The position numbers were made by a program, and so were the translations under genes. Shown piece by piece: positions 11,911 to 12,575 of a stretch of 12,575 nt of DNA (positions within the stretch are counted from its first letter, which is position 1; every line of letters begins with the position of its first letter). Source of the DNA: WHSM01 sp050701635 (lineage in GTDB: Bacteria; Actinomycetota; Actinomycetes; Mycobacteriales; Micromonosporaceae); contig JBOGDF010000152.1 of the NCBI GenBank assembly GCA_050701635.1, positions 1-12,575 of the forward strand. Reading direction: 5' to 3'. The notes below the pieces were generated by a model. The model worked only from the letters and a program-made list of their open reading frames with translations, was not told the origin of the DNA and searched no databases.

Positions 11911-12575
11911 GTGACTGCCGGGACCACTCCGAAGTACGTGTACGACTTCTCAGAGGGCAACAGGGATCTCAGGGATCTCCTCGGTGGCAAGGGCGCCAAC
12001 CTCGCAGAGATGACCAACCTCGGGCTGCCGGTGCCGCCTGGCTTCACCATCACCACCGACGCCTGCCGGGTCTACCTGGAGACCGGCGAGGAGCCGAGCG
12101 CGCTGCGCGAGGAGGTCTCGACGCACCTGGAGGCGCTCGAGAAGGCGATGGGCAAGCGGCTCGGCGACGCCGACGACCCGCTGCTGGTCTCGGTACGCTC
12201 CGGCGCCAAGTTCTCGATGCCCGGCATGATGGACACCGTCCTCAACATCGGGCTCAACGACGCCTCCGTGGTCGGGCTGGCCCGGCAGAGCGGCAACGAG
12301 CGGTTCGCGTGGGACTCGTACCGCCGGCTGATCCAGATGTTCGGCAAGACCGTGCTCGGGATCGACGGCGAGGCGTTCGACGAGGCCTTCGACGAGGCGA
12401 AGCGCGCCAGGGGCACCACCGACGACCTGGACCTCGACGCGGCGGACCTGCAGGGGCTGGTCGAGACGTTCAAAGGGATCGTCGCCGACCGCGCGGAGCG
12501 CGACTTCCCGCAGGATCCGCGGGACCAGATGGACCTGGCGATCCACGCCGTGTTCGACTCCTGGAACTCCGAGCG
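11911..12575 (+). CDS. ppdK: Pyruvate phosphate dikinase, N-terminal part
   Basis: The first 221 codons of pyruvate phosphate dikinase, which interconverts pyruvate, ATP and phosphate with phosphoenolpyruvate, AMP and pyrophosphate. The frame stays open to the window end, so about three quarters of the usual 870-900 residues lie outside. Visible are the nucleotide-binding N-terminal elements: YVYDFSEG, LLGGKGANLAEMTNLGLPVP (23-42), GFTITTDAC, then VSVRSGAKFSMPGMMDTVLN (93-112) with its conserved Arg, and DSYRRLIQMFG (135-145). GTG 11911 has GGAGGT with a 5-base spacer, an excellent ribosome site. The central phospho-histidine domain is not in the window, so integrity of the active site cannot be judged. 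Confidence 0.96.
   Translation, partial: MTAGTTPKYVYDFSEGNRDLRDLLGGKGANLAEMTNLGLPVPPGFTITTDACRVYLETGEEPSALREEVSTHLEALEKAMGKRLGDADDPLLVSVRSGAKFSMPGMMDTVLNIGLNDASVVGLARQSGNERFAWDSYRRLIQMFGKTVLGIDGEAFDEAFDEAKRARGTTDDLDLDAADLQGLVETFKGIVADRAERDFPQDPRDQMDLAIHAVFDSWNSE

Noticed and set aside
11961..11978. Perfect 9-base tandem repeat (CAGGGATCT twice) in ppdK
   Set aside because: It encodes RDLRDL, matching the normal NKDLKDLLGGKG stretch of the family, so it is coding constraint and not an expansion.
1..12575. Mobile elements, phage genes, CRISPR array, tRNA or rRNA
   Set aside because: No transposase or integrase motifs, no regularly spaced repeats with unique spacers, and no tRNA- or rRNA-like sequence were seen.

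Overview
The window comes from a high-GC actinobacterium. Reasons: strong GC bias at third codon positions, frequent GTG/TTG starts, probable leaderless starts behind TANNNT boxes, hairpin terminators without a clear T-run, and a single-chain class II glycyl-tRNA synthetase of 460 residues. Gene content and the repeat-like insert in dusB suggest Micromonosporaceae, but that assignment is inference. It reads as chromosomal DNA. I see no phage, transposase, CRISPR array, rRNA or tRNA, and every stretch over about 200 bases carries a gene.

Layout. (1) 13-1763, plus strand: a UPF0718/ArsP-type permease overlapping by 4 bases a TIGR03943-family partner. (2) 1793-5217, minus strand: a zinc-homeostasis block, read from high to low coordinates as znuA-znuC-znuB (each junction an ATGA overlap), then an SmtB-type ArsR repressor and zur, 2 bases apart. 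A Zur-box-like palindrome lies just upstream of znuA. (3) 5309-6714: a small three-helix membrane protein, a divergent antibiotic-biosynthesis-monooxygenase-fold protein, and a proline-rich single-pass membrane protein. (4) 6833-8215: glyS, with a 14-base direct repeat upstream and tandem small hairpins plus a strong terminator downstream. (5) 8357-9164: a 59-residue small protein with a perfect Shine-Dalgarno site, divergent from a CGNR-type zinc-finger regulator. (6) 9151-10964: a gamma-class carbonic anhydrase-like protein divergent from dusB. dusB carries two in-frame extra segments, one built of repeated GCGAG units. (7) 11083-11709: a DUF4333-like lipoprotein, then a terminator hairpin, a structured leader, and the 5' part of ppdK running off the window end.

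How the genes work together. The znuACB importer, its repressor Zur and the zinc-responsive SmtB homologue form a two-sensor zinc circuit like the smtB-zur pair of mycobacteria. All zinc ligands known for those regulators are present. In the expected logic, zinc-loaded Zur represses znuACB, and zinc releases SmtB from its own promoter so that Zur is made when zinc rises. The permease/TIGR03943 pair with its His-rich loop converges on this block and may belong to the same physiology. The rest is mostly housekeeping (GlyRS, tRNA dihydrouridine synthase, pyruvate phosphate dikinase) interspersed with conserved actinobacterial proteins of unknown function. I did not find a convincing undescribed multi-gene system. 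The most distinctive signals are the dusB inserts, the 59-residue/CGNR divergent pair, and the zinc-locus permease pair.
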